From NCBI GenBank assembly GCA_030704615.1, contig CM060733.1, positions 23,932,001 through 23,996,000 on the forward strand: a stretch of DNA of 64,000 bases, given 5' to 3'. Shown one piece after another: positions 46,037 through 59,589 of this stretch (positions are counted from its first letter, which is position 1; every line of letters starts with the position of its first letter). The translations under genes and the position numbers were made by a program. A model generated the notes under the pieces. That model made no database searches, was not told where the DNA came from, and saw only the letters and a list, made by a program, of their open reading frames with translations. The stretch comes from Takakia lepidozioides (lineage: Eukaryota; Streptophyta; Takakiopsida; Takakiales; Takakiaceae).

Positions 46037-47466
46037 CTACAAATCCACGGGTGCTACCCGTGTAGCTCTCCCCAATGGCATAGTAACCTCTTCCTCGGTA
46101 ACAGTCGGGCGAGAACTAGGTGCTATGAAAAAACAAGAACTCCTCAAGCAGGTAACTAGTAATGCACCATTTAATGAAACTGTTGGCACATGACAAACCT
46201 CACATTCAGATAAGTTCAAAAAGATTGAGATAGAAGAATTACCTCCAAAAGCAATGGCATGATGGTTATCTGAAACCTCTTCTTCAGGGGGATATTGTAC
46301 TTTATCCCTGCAACATAAAGCAAACACAACTGAGATCCAGCCGAGGTAGATATAGTCGTAGTTTTCAATATGGCTTTGAGACCTTGTGCAGACTCTGAGC
46401 TGGAGGATGGGGAAGGCGGACAGGGTCAAAAGTGAGATTGGCTGGCTCATCTAACCCTCTCTGTCACCACAATATCCAATAACCTGCTCATAAGGCTCTG
46501 CATCTACAGACAAAGCTTGAACTTTCTTTCTGTCTCTGGAAAGAGAAAAACCAAATTCCACACCAGACAGAGAAATCTTGCACTTTAAACCCACTGCGTG
46601 CACCAAACACAAGGTAGAGCTGTGGTTGCAGAAAAATAGCTGTAGAGCAAATAGCGCAGCTTTAAAGTTACCAACATTGAATGACTACACCTTGTGACAG
46701 AGTAGATGATCTAAGATTATGACGTAAGAGAGTCTCGGAGAAAGTGGAAATACAATATTATTAGCTGATTTATTGAAGGAAGAAGTGTCCTGCAGCTTAG
46801 TACAGAATTCTGGGTCTTACATGAATGTAGCAAGGAAGCCATACACATCCTCTACACTTAGTGAAGGTTACTGAGCTCGACCCAAGCCTCTTCTTCTGAC
46901 CAGGCCACCTTGACACATTGCATCAGAATTGATGGACTATGGCAATGCTTGGGAATTCGGGAACAAACGCTGACAAAATTAACTTTGCCAATTCAAAAAA
47001 TTTCAAGAATGACCAATCTTGAAGGATGTGCGGAAGAAAATAGAAAAACACGAACGAAAAGTGTTTGCGTGCGCAGTAAATGAGAAGCAGGCCCGAAAAT
47101 GAGGCAGCGCCTGCTTATGTTGAGAGAAGAATGCATAATATACCCTTTGACAAGCCCCACGAAGCCGAAGCTGCCAAGAGAACCCATCTGATCAGGGGGA
47201 ACAATGAAGGTCCCACCCAAGGAGGAGCCCCGGCCAGTGCTGCTAAAGCTTGGCCATAGACCTTTCCCGTCCACTCCTTCAGGCTCCTGCATATCGGTGG
47301 AAGACGACGATTTCTTCAGCTCAGCCCTGGCATTAGCCACAACCCTCCTGGCGCTTCCCACAGATCCAAACAATGGCCGTCTCCCATCTGCCCCACCAGC
47401 AATCCCAGATAGCAGCGAATGCAGGGCGGGTGCCCTTTGCAGCATCCATCTCGCAGCTTCCCCCAT
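46037..47466 (-). CDS. unrecognised three-exon protein, possible organelle presequence
   Basis: Exons 47466-47144, 46307-46243 and 46122-46037 (474 bases, 157 aa, phases 2 and 1) have good splice borders (AAAGG|GTATAT, GTTGCAG|GGATAA, TTTGGAG|GTAATT, TTTCATAG|CACC). The N-terminus MGEAARWMLQRAPALHSLL is Ala/Arg-rich and could target an organelle. A Gly-rich centre (GTFIVPPDQMGSLGSFGFVG) follows, then YPPEEEVSDNHHAIAFG and the C-terminus MPLGRATRVAPVDL. I do not recognise the family. It has no membrane segment. Its third exon ends 114 bases before the YGGT start codon on the same strand, and both this exon and the YGGT exon can accept phase 1, so one locus with alternative 3' exons is possible. 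Confidence 0.7.
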
Positions 47467-47748
47467 CGTCCTCTCCTCTCCCCCTCCTCTCTCCTCTTCC
47501 TGCGGTCTATCCCTGCAAGTGTCAGAGGCTATATATTATTATTATATATATATTTCTTGTATCGTTTAAGGGAAAAAATAAAACCCCGACAGTGAATGCC
47601 ATAAGGCAGGGTTTATTATGTTTTAGTGATAAGGGGGAAAAAATAATGATAATAGTTTGTTGCACTGGGTTTTGTTTTTTTGTTTTGTTTTTCCAAAAGG
47701 CCGCAGCGCCTTTTTTAAGAAATTTGGAAAACAGCACGAGTGGCTACA

Positions 47749-48193
47749 GAGTTTTGCAAGAAATGGCCGTACACTCTGTTCATCCACTGAACTTCATCCA
47801 TCTCTGTACTTTAATCCATTTGTATCATCCGTATTTGGCGAATTCATCCATAATTTATTTTTTATTTGGAGATGCTTGGCGATTTCATCCATGAAAAAAC
47901 AAGGGATTTACGACAGAATATTTCATTTTATTTTTTGAGGTCGAAATCTGGCGAAAATTCGCCAATAAAACAAACGCTGCGAGGTTTTGCAGGAAATAGC
48001 CGTACACTCTGTTCATCGACTAGACTTCATCCACCCTGTACTTTAATCCATTTTTATCATCCGTATTTGGCGAATTCATCCATAATTTATGTTTCATCTG
48101 GAGATGTTTGGCGATAAAAACAAGGAATTTACGACAGAATATTCCATTTTATTTTCTGAGGTTGATATCTGGCGATAAATCACCAATAAAAAA
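47749..48193. repeat. tandem duplication of about 235 bases
   Basis: Copy 1 (47749-47970) and copy 2 (47983-48193) share CCGTACACTCTGTTCATC, GTACTTTAATCCATTT, ATCCGTATTTGGCGAATTCA and TTTACGACAGAATATT in the same order. Copy 2 has lost about 15 bases in the middle. The repeated GGCGAA/GGCGAT blocks near the ends give local hairpins. It lies in the shared upstream region between the minus-strand gene at 47466 and the plus-strand gene at 48652. Confidence 0.85.
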
Positions 48194-48294
48194 ACTCGGG
48201 GGCCGGAGATAGTAGACCAAAATATATTGATTAAAAATTGGTTATTTTTGTCTTTTGTTTTTGTTTTCTGTTTTCTTTTTTTTAAATCCGTTGG

Positions 48295-48541
48295 AACTTG
48301 GGATATTAATTAATTAATTAATATTATCAAATCGAGTTGAATTATCTTGAACAATTATGAGATTTATAATAAAACAATGAAATTGCCGGTTTGTCAGTGC
48401 CACGTGTCCTTACCTACCCACGGAACTTGCGATATAAATTAATTAATTAATGTTAAAAAATCGGATTGGATTATCTTGAACAATTATGAGATTCATAATA
48501 AAAAATGGAATGGCCGGTTTGTCGGTACCACGTGTCATTAC
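48295..48541. repeat. tandem duplication of about 125 bases carrying CACGTG
   Basis: Two copies (from 48295 and 48423) share TTAATTAATTAAT, TTATCTTGAACAATTATGAG, TGCCGGTTTGTC / GGCCGGTTTGTC and CCACGTGTC. Each ends with a CACGTG G-box about 110 and 240 bases upstream of the start codon at 48652, so a promoter function is plausible. Confidence 0.85.
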
Positions 48542-48651
48542 CTAGAAGAGGTTAACTGAACTAGGGTTAAGTTTAAGTGAAGCTTGGGTGCGGTAAAGAG
48601 TAACTCTTGGTGAGTTCCCTCAACTCCCTGGGCCTCTTGTTCTGCAGTGCG

Positions 48652-51600
48652 ATGGAGGCAGGCGATCAAGAAATGCGGAGGACGATGATGGAGCAGCAGC
48701 GCGTTAACATGTGGTATCAGAATTGCGACGCTGGACCATCGCAGTGGCAGGGAATTGAGATGCAATACTCGCAGCAGCAGCCTTCTTATCATCCGCAGCC
48801 TGCGTACTGCTCTGAGCAAGCTTACTATTCTCACCCGACGCAGACGCAACCGCCACCGCAACAGAATGCCCTAATATATGCACAGCAAGATCAGGTACGA
48901 TGGAGAACCGATTCTGTGACTTTTTAGTGATAAAGTGAGTGCATCAGCGTTCTCTTACAGGAAAGCGACATCATGGTGAGGCGGGAGGAAGTCGCTTTAA
49001 AAGTAGATTCACGTGAATCAGAATTTTGAACATAATTGTAAAGCATTGTATTGTTGTGTCATGAGAAGGATTTGGCATCTTGGTTTGAGGAAGACTCAGG
49101 AGAATTAAGCTTTTATACTTTGCAAGAGGAGCCTCTATCATTAATACAACTAGGCCTAGTACCGATCGGCGCAATTGATTCGTTCTAAGTGCAATTGGTG
49201 CTGGGACTTTCGTTTGGGACGCGATCAGCGACCTTCGCCACAAGTTCTTTCATGGTGAATGTAATACGGCTTACCGGTAAGCCACAAATGTGAACGGTTC
49301 CGGTGACTGTGGCCATAATTAAGGCTATTGCGCAAAGGCAGTTACCGGTTGTTGGTTTTTAGAACCATCAAGAAATATCAGTGAAAATCGTCTTTGATTT
49401 AGATCCCTCCTTCCCTCCTCCTAACTTGAAATTCTGGTGAGCACGAAGTGAGTGAGCCAATTGGCCGACGTGCGCGCATGAGATTTTTGCAAATTATCCA
49501 GTCACTGGTCACATGTGCCCCTATAATGGATGAAGCCTTTTGCTATTGCGGGGTCTTCCGTGATTGGATGCACCAGTAATATACTCGTCGCCAGACCAGA
49601 TGTGGTTCGGTAGAAAATTCAATTAACAATGGGTTAATTCAAGTGGAGCCTACTGATCTACTGGAGCCATTCAAGCTTAATGTCAGATGTTAGGGGAGGA
49701 TCAATTATTTGTCCTGTGTGAAAACGTCCATTTATAGCTCGGAAGCCCAGTCACATTCACATATCAATGAGAAGCCACATTTTATGAGCTTGCAAATTCC
49801 CACCATCTTGGTAGTGCTCTAGGGTCCTTGTATGAGAATTTGAGAAGGCCACTAAAGATTGGGGGATCTTGACTACAGACCAGTTAAACATGACACTTTC
49901 CTTTGTTTTGTCTCAACAGATGCCCCATCTGCCCAAGTCCCCCTGATTCATCATCCAAGAAGGACATTTGGCAAACTGCCTCACTGTGTCAACAGGATTT
50001 AAGCCTGTCTGAGTGAGGGTTAATTTTAGTTGATCCAGTCACGTGGGAGAATACCTTTCAGTATTGTGCTGCTAAATTCATTTCTTTGAGAAAGAGAGCA
50101 CGTGAGATCTGAACTATCAGCGAAAAGTTAACAGCCTAACTAACGGACACTAGCAGTATTGTCAATCTTTATATGGAACTATAGACATTTGTTCAGTACC
50201 ACAATTGTTTTGTAGCATCCTCTTCTTATCCCAGAAACTGCTGTAGTGATCATGATATGTGAATTAATTCATTCTTGTGGATTGTATGTTGCACTTATGG
50301 TCCCCAGGGGCGGCCGGCAAACAATGGATGGAATCACCATCAGGGTTCGTTCACTGGTATTCTTTGCCCCTCTTTTATCCTGAGCTGACCTCCGGTCCAG
50401 AAAGTATGATTCTCACGCCTTGGGGTCCATAATATATCCAAGTACCTGTGACTAGCCACCTTTACAATGGGACTGGCCTTGGTTAACGTTTCCCCCCAAG
50501 AGCCAATGACCAATAGATGAACAGAACGATTCCAAGGTGACCATAGATTTAGGAGAGTTCCAAGCCCTGCGAGTCTCAGATTGCATGAACAGCCAAGTTA
50601 TGATGGGAAATTGGCAGGATACAACAACGTAGGGCCTACCCAAGAGGAAGATTGGGCAGCCAAGGCCAGAGCATGGAGAGACGCCAAGGCAAGCCATGAA
50701 GCTGCAGAACAAGCACAGTTTCAAGCACAATTTCAAGCACAATCCAATTTGGCAGCCCAGCAACTACAATCTAGCCAGGAGGCTGGCACTTCAACTTATG
50801 GGCATGTATACTCTGGCTATGGTCACAATGTGCAGCCCCACTTTGAACAGGAAACCCCATCAGCTTTCAGAGATGGAGAAGCAGTATGCTCAGCTCAACA
50901 AGGATCTGCAATGAACTACAGCCCAGCAGCAGCTCTAACTCCAGCGCAGCCCCCACCTCCACTTCAGCATAGTCTTTCACATAATGTTCCTAGCAGCTAT
51001 TCACAGGATATGTCAATTTATGGTCACAATGCTGCTACAGCAGGTAGACCTTCTCCATCCATACTATTGGCCACTCACATGGGTTAAATCACCTCTTTGT
51101 GTCTTCCTGGCAGTCACGAGTGAAGCTTCCCCTGTTTAGTTCAACCGCTTTTTAAATCAAGGTCTATCTCATTAGTAAAGTTCATCCTTTTTCAAATTGA
51201 GTTGTGCAGATTAAGCAGTTATCCGATATGTCCCAGTATCATGTTTGTGTACTCAGAGGATATCTTTCCTTATGGTTGTCCTCTTTTCTTCTGAATTTAA
51301 GTCCAATATCACTGGTACAAAGCAAACCATTTTGTATAGTGTACTGCAACAGCAAAATATCTTGCTCAGTTTTTGAACATGTCATCTACCTTAAAGCTTT
51401 ATCACATGGTCTTTGTCTGCCTGTCCGACATGGGATCTCAGCCATAGTGCTTGACTAACTGACTCCCAAGTTTAGCTGAAGAAGACCTGGTTTTGCAACT
51501 AACCTACATGCATCATCGGGGTGGAGTTTGACTTTGGGAATGGTTCATTTTTTGGAACTCCTGTCAGGTGTGGAACAGCAGGAGCAGCCACATACTACAC

Positions 51601-54600
51601 ATCCTCCCGTTATCCATTTGCGACATCAATTTCAGCAGCTACCGCCTGATAGTGAGAAATCCCTGTGGAAGGCACGCATGTTGCTGCTGCAGTTTGGTTT
51701 AGGTGACCCTCCTTCCTCTGACAGCTTCCACCAGCAACCACAGTATGAGTACCAGCACCCTCCCTCTCAAGACCAACAGCAGCAGCCTCTATCTCAGTTT
51801 ATGCCACCCATGGGCATGGAGGGGCATGATACCAGCGGCTACGGTGGGCCCTCACCTTCATGTGGTTGGCTTTCTGTGGGAGGACCTGGTACACCTTCTC
51901 CTTCAGCTGCCATAGGGTCAGAACTGGGTGGTGGCCCTCAACTGGACCCTCAGGTATGCACTGTCTGGTTTGAACAGTGCTCACTATCATGTTGTTGTGC
52001 TGTAAAGTTTATCTTTTTCCTACTTTGTGTCGAGAATTCAGTCTGGTAGTGAAGTTCTTTGTGTTGAATGTGTTGTGATGGTTTGATGTAACTAATGAAT
52101 CTTTCTTTCCAATTTTGTGGAAACATGAAGGTCTAGACCAATTAGGTGAATTTTGGTGACCTGACAAAGCAGGATCCAGAAATCCTATGCTGTCTGGCTT
52201 TGGTCACATAGAAATCACAGTAGAGGTCACGGCACCTAGTGCAGTATACATGGGGGTCTTCATTTTAGCCTGACCTTCTCTGTGTGGTTGGTATGGGCGT
52301 GTCAGTTTGAGTTCCAGCACTATCCTCCAGAGCCCCAGCAATTCGAGGGAGGTACCATTACCCACAGGCCAGACTTCCCGTCGTGGGGAGCTACTCCAGG
52401 TGGATTCTTCGGCTTATCTAGAAGCCCGAATATGGGGATGGATATCCCTACGTTCATCGAGAATGGTAATGGCCATATGGGTGGGCCGGAGCGTGCTAAG
52501 AAGGTAATTGTCTTTTGATGATTGCTTTGCAGGTTGCCTTCAGCAGGCAATATCCTTTGGGGTACCTTCTGGTCGACAGATCCAGGGTGAGGGGTTTGAC
52601 AAGACTGGGTCATTGAGTGCAGGCATCAGTGCCCTCTTGGCTGAAGGACGAATTATTGAAAAAGAGAAATGTTGCAGCGGTTGGCTCAGCACCCATGTCC
52701 AAAGACGATGATTCTGGCAATGGAAGTGGTTTTGAAGCTTCCACCGGCACTAAACTTGGGTTCTTGGATACCACAAGGAGCGAAGTCTCCCGAAAGAGCA
52801 ACGTGGAGGATGAGGATGATGAGGTCAGCATTTTCTTTTTCCATTTTGAGGGCAGTCACAGCTAGATGCACACATAATCATGTCTCTCATTGTGGAATAT
52901 GTAAGAACTACAGCATTGGAATTAGGGTGGCAACTGATTAAGGCAGGTTTGAAGGTAGATTTTTTCCTCTCTCCCTGTCATCTTCAACCAGCAGGAAATT
53001 GAGATTGTGAAATCATACCGGTACCTGGGTCTGGTTATCCACTCCCCCAAATTCCACTTTGCAGCCACTGCCCTGGACAGATTGACTAAAGGTAAGGCGG
53101 CCTCCGTCCGCCTTCAGGCCAAATGCAAGCAAATACATCTGCCTCACCCCCCAACCAAAAAGTGGCTGTTTGACACCGTCGTCAGCCCTGCTACCATCTA
53201 TGGTTGTGAGTTCTGGGCACCTGGTGTCCCTGTCTCCTGGTGGGAAAAGAATCTGGAACCATTGCAGTCATCTTTTCTCCAAGCAATGCTTGGCGCCAGA
53301 AGCACAACTCCATCTCATATCCTAGGTGCAGAGTTCGCATGTGTACCATTGCAAACCGAGGCCCCTCTTCCGGCTTACAATCTTTCTCCATAGATTACAG
53401 GCCCTTCCACCCAAGGGGCTCGTGGCAAGGGCCCTCGCAACATCTATGAGGCTCAAAGCTGCAGGTTTCAGGATCTCCTGGTATGCTCGAGTGGACAGTT
53501 TATTTCAACGCAACGGACTCTCTACTGCTTCCCTATTACCAATGAATCCAGACGAGGTGGACATCACTTCCAGACATGACCGCAACAGACTCATTAGGAG
53601 AGAGCTTATGGAATTACATGTCAAGAGAGCTTGGAAGCTACCCAATCTCACGACAAAGCTCCACTTCTATCGAGAGACATTCTTGGTGCTCCGAGATGAT
53701 AGAATCTTGAGGCCAAATTACCTTTCAGCATCCTTATCTCCTTCCCTCCTGAGGGCATTGGGGCGGTTCAGGGTGGGTTCCCACAACCTACGGATAGAGA
53801 CTGGCAGATGGGAAAACCTGCAACGGGAGGACCGCCCATGTCCAGCTTGCATAGGGCGCAGCCAGGAAATTGAAACTGAAAAACACTTCTTCTACTGCCC
53901 TCTATACTACGAGATCCGTGGGAGATTCCACTGTTTATTCAGTGGAACCCAATCTCTCACTGAAGTCTTCCACTATGAGGATCAAAAATGCTTGGCAGCC
54001 TACCTGCACGAGGCCTTCACCCTTAGACAATCACTAGAACATTAGCTCTTATTCTTGGGTTCTGATTTTGTTCCTCTCTCATGTTTTCTTCCATTTTGTC
54101 CCATAAGCTCTATGAGCTTTCCCCGGACGTTATAAAGCACCATTTCATCTCATTTCCCTGAACTCTCCCTCCGGCCTGGGTTGTGGGTAATGGATTATTG
54201 GGCACTGCTGTTGATGTAGGATCACGTGGAGGGAGCAAAGAGGGCAGCCATCAATCAAGAGATAAAGCATGTGCTCACAGAAGTGCTGTTGAAGGTATAA
54301 TGTTGCAGGTTGTCTGCCCCTACTTGTGAATGGGAGAAACTGCCTGGGAGGTATTACTTGACTGGTGGCTTTGAGCAATGGGCCTTGGAAGTTCAATCAT
54401 GATGTCTTTCCTTGTGGTATGTTGTGGGCGATGGATAGCACAGGTGACTGATGACTTGTTTGACGAGATTGCACAAGAAGTTATGGAGGAGGATGGGCAA
54501 CATGTGTTAGAAGGTCTGGCACCTGCCTTACCATGACTCACGAAGCAAGTCTGCAAGACCAGTATGCAGACTGACACTGGGGATACAAAAGAGACTATGA

Positions 54601-56869
54601 GTTCCATGGATGCCTGAAGCCAAGGATACAACTCAAACAACAAAGAACCAAAGAAAGTGGGAGAGACAGGCCCAGGATAGGGGAGTGTTGTCTTCAGCCC
54701 ATTCCTGCTGTGGCTTTCAGCCATACGCCTCGTGCTTGGTAGGGCAGGAGTAGTCTATAGTTGGTATTCCTACCGAAACTTGGTAGCGAAGACATTGAAT
54801 CACAGCTGTAAGTATTGTTGGTTGCTGTAACTTCTTGGTTCTAGGAACTGTTGTATCTCTGATATAAAGCATGTGTACGGACTGCTATCAACAGTATTTT
54901 TGTTTGGATTGTGCTAGAGACAGTGACAGTATCAGCTTCCACCCATGTGACAGAAGCGGGTTTGACTCTGGGCAAGGCATCATCTCTCTCTCTTTCTCCT
55001 GCTCCCCCACTACCTGCCAGATTGCTAGTAGACCCTGGTGTCAAGCAGAGCCAGGCTGCCAGTGATGGTGATGGTGAAACCTGGAGCTCAGGTGTTCCTG
55101 CTGGTAATCTACTGGGGCTTGCAAACTATGCCTCAGATGATGAGGATGGGGATAGCTGCAACAAGCAATTTTTTGAAAGTGCTCAACATGAGGGGGAGAA
55201 ATGTGAGAAGGAGACGAGGAAACCTTATGACCTTAGGGATGTATGGGTTGAGAGGGCTCAGATGGCAGAAAGGATAATAACAAGAGAGGAGGGAGATGCA
55301 AAGAAGGAAGGTGATAAAGACACAGATGGAGAGAAAGAGGGGAGAAATTGGAAACAACTAAAAGGGAAGAAACGCTCGAATGAGGAAGGCAACAGTAATG
55401 ATCTTGATTCAGGGAGCCCAAGGTGGGCTAGGCATGTAGGGATAGAGAAAGCAGGTAGCGAACCTGGTCCAATAGATGGTTCAGGTTTAGTTCAACCAGA
55501 GGTGATTGACATAGAACACCAAAGTGGTGTGATTCATAGGGAGCCGAAAGGAGAGGGTCTAAATCATGTGGGCAGAAAGTATGTGGATGCAAGCCCTTCA
55601 GAGTTGCACAGTGGGGTGGAAGCCTCTGAAAAGAGCAAGGCAACTCATAGTAATGTCTTTAATGATCTGGGTGTAAAAAAGGAGACGGAAGTGGAACTGA
55701 AGCATGAGCAATCATGTAGGAACAGCAAAGGAGTAGTTACTTCAGGGGGTTTCAGTAAAAGAAAAATAGACAGCAGGGATGTAAATGCTCAGAAGAAAGA
55801 TCAGGATAAGATAGAGGGGGTCAATATACATAGGGATCATCATGGACCTCAGAGGAGGAGGGGCAAGAGAGGTGACCGTGATGACAAGAAGGACAAGAAG
55901 CGGGATAGGGCCAAGGACTGGGATGTGGTACTTGAGAGGACACATGAAAAAGTGCTCGCCAAGGAAGATTCTGAATGGGGCATAGAGGGAGAGAACAAGA
56001 GAGGGGAGCGAGAGCTTGACAAAGATCACCGGGGATTGGGATCTGTCAAGCATGGAGGGGGAAGCAAGTGCAAGGAGGGGAGGGGTTCTATGAGAAGGCT
56101 GCGTTCACCAACATTGAGTAGTCGAAGCCATAGCAGGAGTGCCTCGTCTGGCAGTTGTACCAGCAGTGCCAGTCCCCGGAAGAATCAAAGCCCAAGGCGA
56201 AGGTAAGAGCATGTGTCCTTCTAGTTAAGAACCAAGCTATCCATCCCTCTTTTAGCCCTTTTGTGAATGATACCCTTTTTTCTCAGTAGTTAGTTGAAAA
56301 CCAGCAGCTTGTAAGTTTGTTTCACTTGGTTTGTGCAGGAAACAGCAATTTGGAAAATCCATCCGTCCGTCCATCCCCAGTGAGTCTCGAGTCCCAATGA
56401 GATCCAGACCAAGGTGTGTTTCAAGTTGGCATGCCCTCTATTCACTAATGCAAACTCAGTGCTCTTCTGATGGATTGGTAAACTCCTCCATGCAACCTGA
56501 AGGGCACCCAATCTGCCTGATACACTTTAATATGTGGGTCCCCTGTTAAGTTGTCGTGGAGTTTTGAGGTGATTAACATACCTGATGTCAATTCTTCTTT
56601 GTCAATATGGATGTAGATGTTGATTTGGACATCCATTGCTTAAATAGACAAGGACGCACCCAGTGTGCCAAACAATCTGGTCACCTATGGTTGGAGTCGT
56701 GCATTGCTATGCGTTCAAACTGAACCTTGGTCATTAGTTCGAACAATACAACCTGGTGATTTGCAGCTACAGAGCCAGTGATAGTGAAGGGAAGTGTGCT
56801 ATCTTGAGATGGAATCAGAATGACCAAGCCAGAAGAGATGCTCAGCTTCTAAACATTAGATTGCCTTAA
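48652..56869 (+). CDS. large Arg/Ser-rich nuclear protein, splicing-factor-like (about 11 exons)
   Basis: Exons: 48652-48894, 50308-50356, about 50537-51043, 51568-51953, 52306-52503, 52623-52823, 54220-54294, 54444-54513, 54918-56202, 56339-56413, 56767-56869 (about 1063 aa). All phases fit except that the start of exon 3 is uncertain. The N-terminal half is Gln/Tyr/Pro-rich with EEDWAAKARAWRDAKASHEA. The centre has SVPSWLKDELLKKR and a conserved-looking acidic block, INQEIKHVLTEVLLK then VTDDLFDEIAQEVMEEDG. The C-terminus is highly charged (RRRGKRGDRDDKKDKKRDR) and ends in RS/SR repeats. The composition is that of a nuclear RNA-processing protein. I do not know the family name. The intron at 52824-54219 carries a LINE. 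An alternative block at 52533-52586 is open but would leave a 36-base intron, too short to be likely. Confidence 0.8.
52985..54165 (+). mobile_element. 5'-truncated LINE with reverse-transcriptase ORF C-terminus
   Basis: Open frames encode the C-terminal third of a LINE ORF2: KSYRYLGLVIHSPKFHFAAT, YGCEFWAPGVP, LGAEFACVPLQTEA, FRISWYARVD, then a CCHC-like motif CPACIGRSQEIETEKHFFYC and PLYYEIRGRF, up to LRQSLEH. A frameshift near 53370 splits it, and no polymerase or endonuclease domain remains. CTCTCCCT occurs just before (about 52974) and just after (about 54166) the element, a possible 8-base target duplication. It sits in sense orientation in an intron of the RS-rich gene. Confidence 0.85.
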
Positions 56870-59589
56870 TTATCCATACCAGGTTCATAACTGTCCTATT
56901 CAGATTTTGGAAAGAGTCTGGCAAGTGCTTTGTCCAGTTGACTCGTCACATAGTCAATTGCCTTGTCATACTGGGTTTCAGATAAACTTTTGTATCATTA
57001 CAAGCATATCCTACCCCTTCAGACATTGGGTCATGTATTGGAGTGAGCAATCCATCCTTGTTGGTAAGGCTAGCTCGTGGTTATTCACTTCCGTCTTAGA
57101 ACTTAACATTTGGGTATTGGAAATTCCTTCGCGTAGTGCAGAGAATTTCAGTTGGAGATGAGTGTCCACATCTTGGCTGAAGGAAGGCTGGAACATGAAG
57201 GTTCATTACTCACTGTCATGATTTAGTGAGTTCTGTGAAGCCATGGGCATCTGTGCAGACTCTATAACCTTCAGGAGTTTACAGATGCTTGATTAGCTCC
57301 TTCTGGTCAAGCTCAAAACCACAACCAATAATGACCTGTGTATCTAATATGTTTTGGAGGCACAAGGGATCAAATTGGGTTCCAAGGTTTTCCGCAGAGG
57401 CGGCCATCATCGGTTCTTGTTCTGTGCCTTACATGGCAAGCTATGATGCCACAGCATTTATCTTTAGTGAACCTCACACTCTTGCTCACCCTCAAACGAG
57501 GGGTTTGATTACAGACGTTTTCCCTCCTTGTGAGGAAAGATGCTGCACACACCTCGATCGTTTCATACCTTGCCTCCTGTTGGGGATGGGCTCTATGATG
57601 TGGTAGCAATGTAGTACATGGAAAACACAAATAGAGGCATGCTCTGTCTATCTCCATATTAAAACTCTTCGCCTCATCGAAAATCCGGAAAACAAGACAT
57701 TGCCAATTGAGTATCTCGACTTATCTGCAGTGAAATATAGAGAGCTCAAACAAATACGCTTGCTTGAATAATTTTGTTTATCCAAAGATACAGTCCAGTT
57801 TAGTACACCACTACCCCCACAGGGTTATTGGCTCAGTGTGCAGGTCATACCTTTTGCTAGGGCCCCTGTCAGCCAATTCAGAGGAGGGGATGGGGACCGC
57901 ATTTAGGAAAACCAGTATTGATTGCCACTCACGGGCAAAAATGATTTTTGGGGGCAGCAGTCACAGTCAGCTCCATTGCCAATTGTCCTCGCCATGATTT
58001 CAAGCATGGATGGTAGGAACAGAGATAATAAACTCAAGTTGTGGCATGGGGTTTTGATAGCCGAGTACCAAACCTGCTGAGTCAATTGTTTGGCCACTCG
58101 TGATGTTTAATTCCTAATCTTAGACTGAAATTTCAGGAAGGGAGGGGATGAATGTACTTACTACTCTCCTTCATCTTGAATTGTTCCTTCAACTGTCTAC
58201 TTCTTCCTCTGTTCAATCTGTGGCATAGACACAGATCTTGTACAGCTCACATGACATGATTGAAATTCCGCGTAGTAAGCAGATACTGCAAGCAGCCTTA
58301 GGGATGCACAAGAGTCTATGCTAATGCTCCGTTTCTAAATTGAAACACAACCCTGGTAGGTGCGACCAAAAGATGAGGTTTCTTCAGCTGTGTCTTATCC
58401 TGACCAGTGATTAATATGTTCTGCTTCTACCTGGGTCTATCTTATCATCTGCTTTAGAACTCCAGCACTGGACTTGCGCAAATACCTCTGGTGATTGTCT
58501 TCCAGACATCCAGATTCAAACATCTCAAGCGAATCCATTTTGCATCCTTTGAATGCAGATACTAAACGAGCACCACATTGTTGAAGGTCGACAGAAAAGG
58601 ACATCCACAGAGCCATTCATATGGGCCTTTGTGATGTATTTTGAATACGACCAGTAAAGACACCTTAGCAACATCACAAAAACAGATCTTTTCTTCTACT
58701 CAACATAGCCTGTGTATGCTGGGCACCATCAAGATAGGTTTCCTTCGCACATTGTACAGCCTTTTGACACTATAAATTGAGCATTCATCTGAAATAGAAA
58801 GGGACGTACAAATTGACATTCTTCTTCCGAGCAAAGACCCGGTGAAGCTCTAACAACAATTGGGCTATCTTTTGAAATGCCGACACAATTCAAATTCCAT
58901 CAGCAACAATTTACTTGCAAAACAGCAAGCTGACATGGCGCATTGGTGCAACCTGAACCTGGAAGGCTGGAAGGTTGAGGATTACCAAAAAACATGAAAG
59001 ACTGAAAGTGTGAGAAACATTTTCTTTTCTTGACAAGGACACGGCAATTGGATCCATTAGCATGCCTGACGGCTTTGGCTACATGTGACAAAAGTGCAAT
59101 CCATTAACCGTGCTCCATGAATGCAAGACTGATTGACGACATGACGACTGTGAGCCTCGTACTTAAACCCTCCCTCTGCATGCCCCTCCCTAGTGATGCC
59201 ACAATCCAGCACCATCCTCCATGCAAATTTATATAGAAAAAGGAAAAAAAAAGGGAACAAAAGGAAAAAGAGCCATGCCACCACCACACAAACATCAAAT
59301 CGGAAGCACTCTGAAGCACTAGGACAGCACTCTGATTTCGTCCACTATCACCAGAGTCAGTCATAATCAACCCCCCTTCACTCATTACCTGCTCCAGTCA
59401 ATTGCAATGATTGGCTGACTTCCACTGATGCAGGGTAGACCCCACTACCATTTCCTGTGGATATGCCACAGGAAATGCCCTCAACAGTACATGATGGTCA
59501 ATATTCTCAGGAAATGGTGGACGAACTGATTAGCTAAGCAGGTCAATGAGTGAAGCAAGATACTCACACCATTCCAAACCAACATCGTT
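56870..59589. other. intergenic, no gene seen
   Basis: About 2.7 kb between the RS-rich gene and PPR gene D. Only short frames without recognisable domains occur on either strand, and no RNA gene or transposon end is evident. It should hold both 3' untranslated regions. Confidence 0.45.

Noticed and set aside
52533-52622. Extra exon VAFSRQYPLGYLLVDRSR in the RS-rich gene followed by a 36-base intron
   Set aside because: A 36-base intron is below the usual plant minimum. Joining 52503 directly to 52623 keeps phase 0 and gives a normal 119-base intron.
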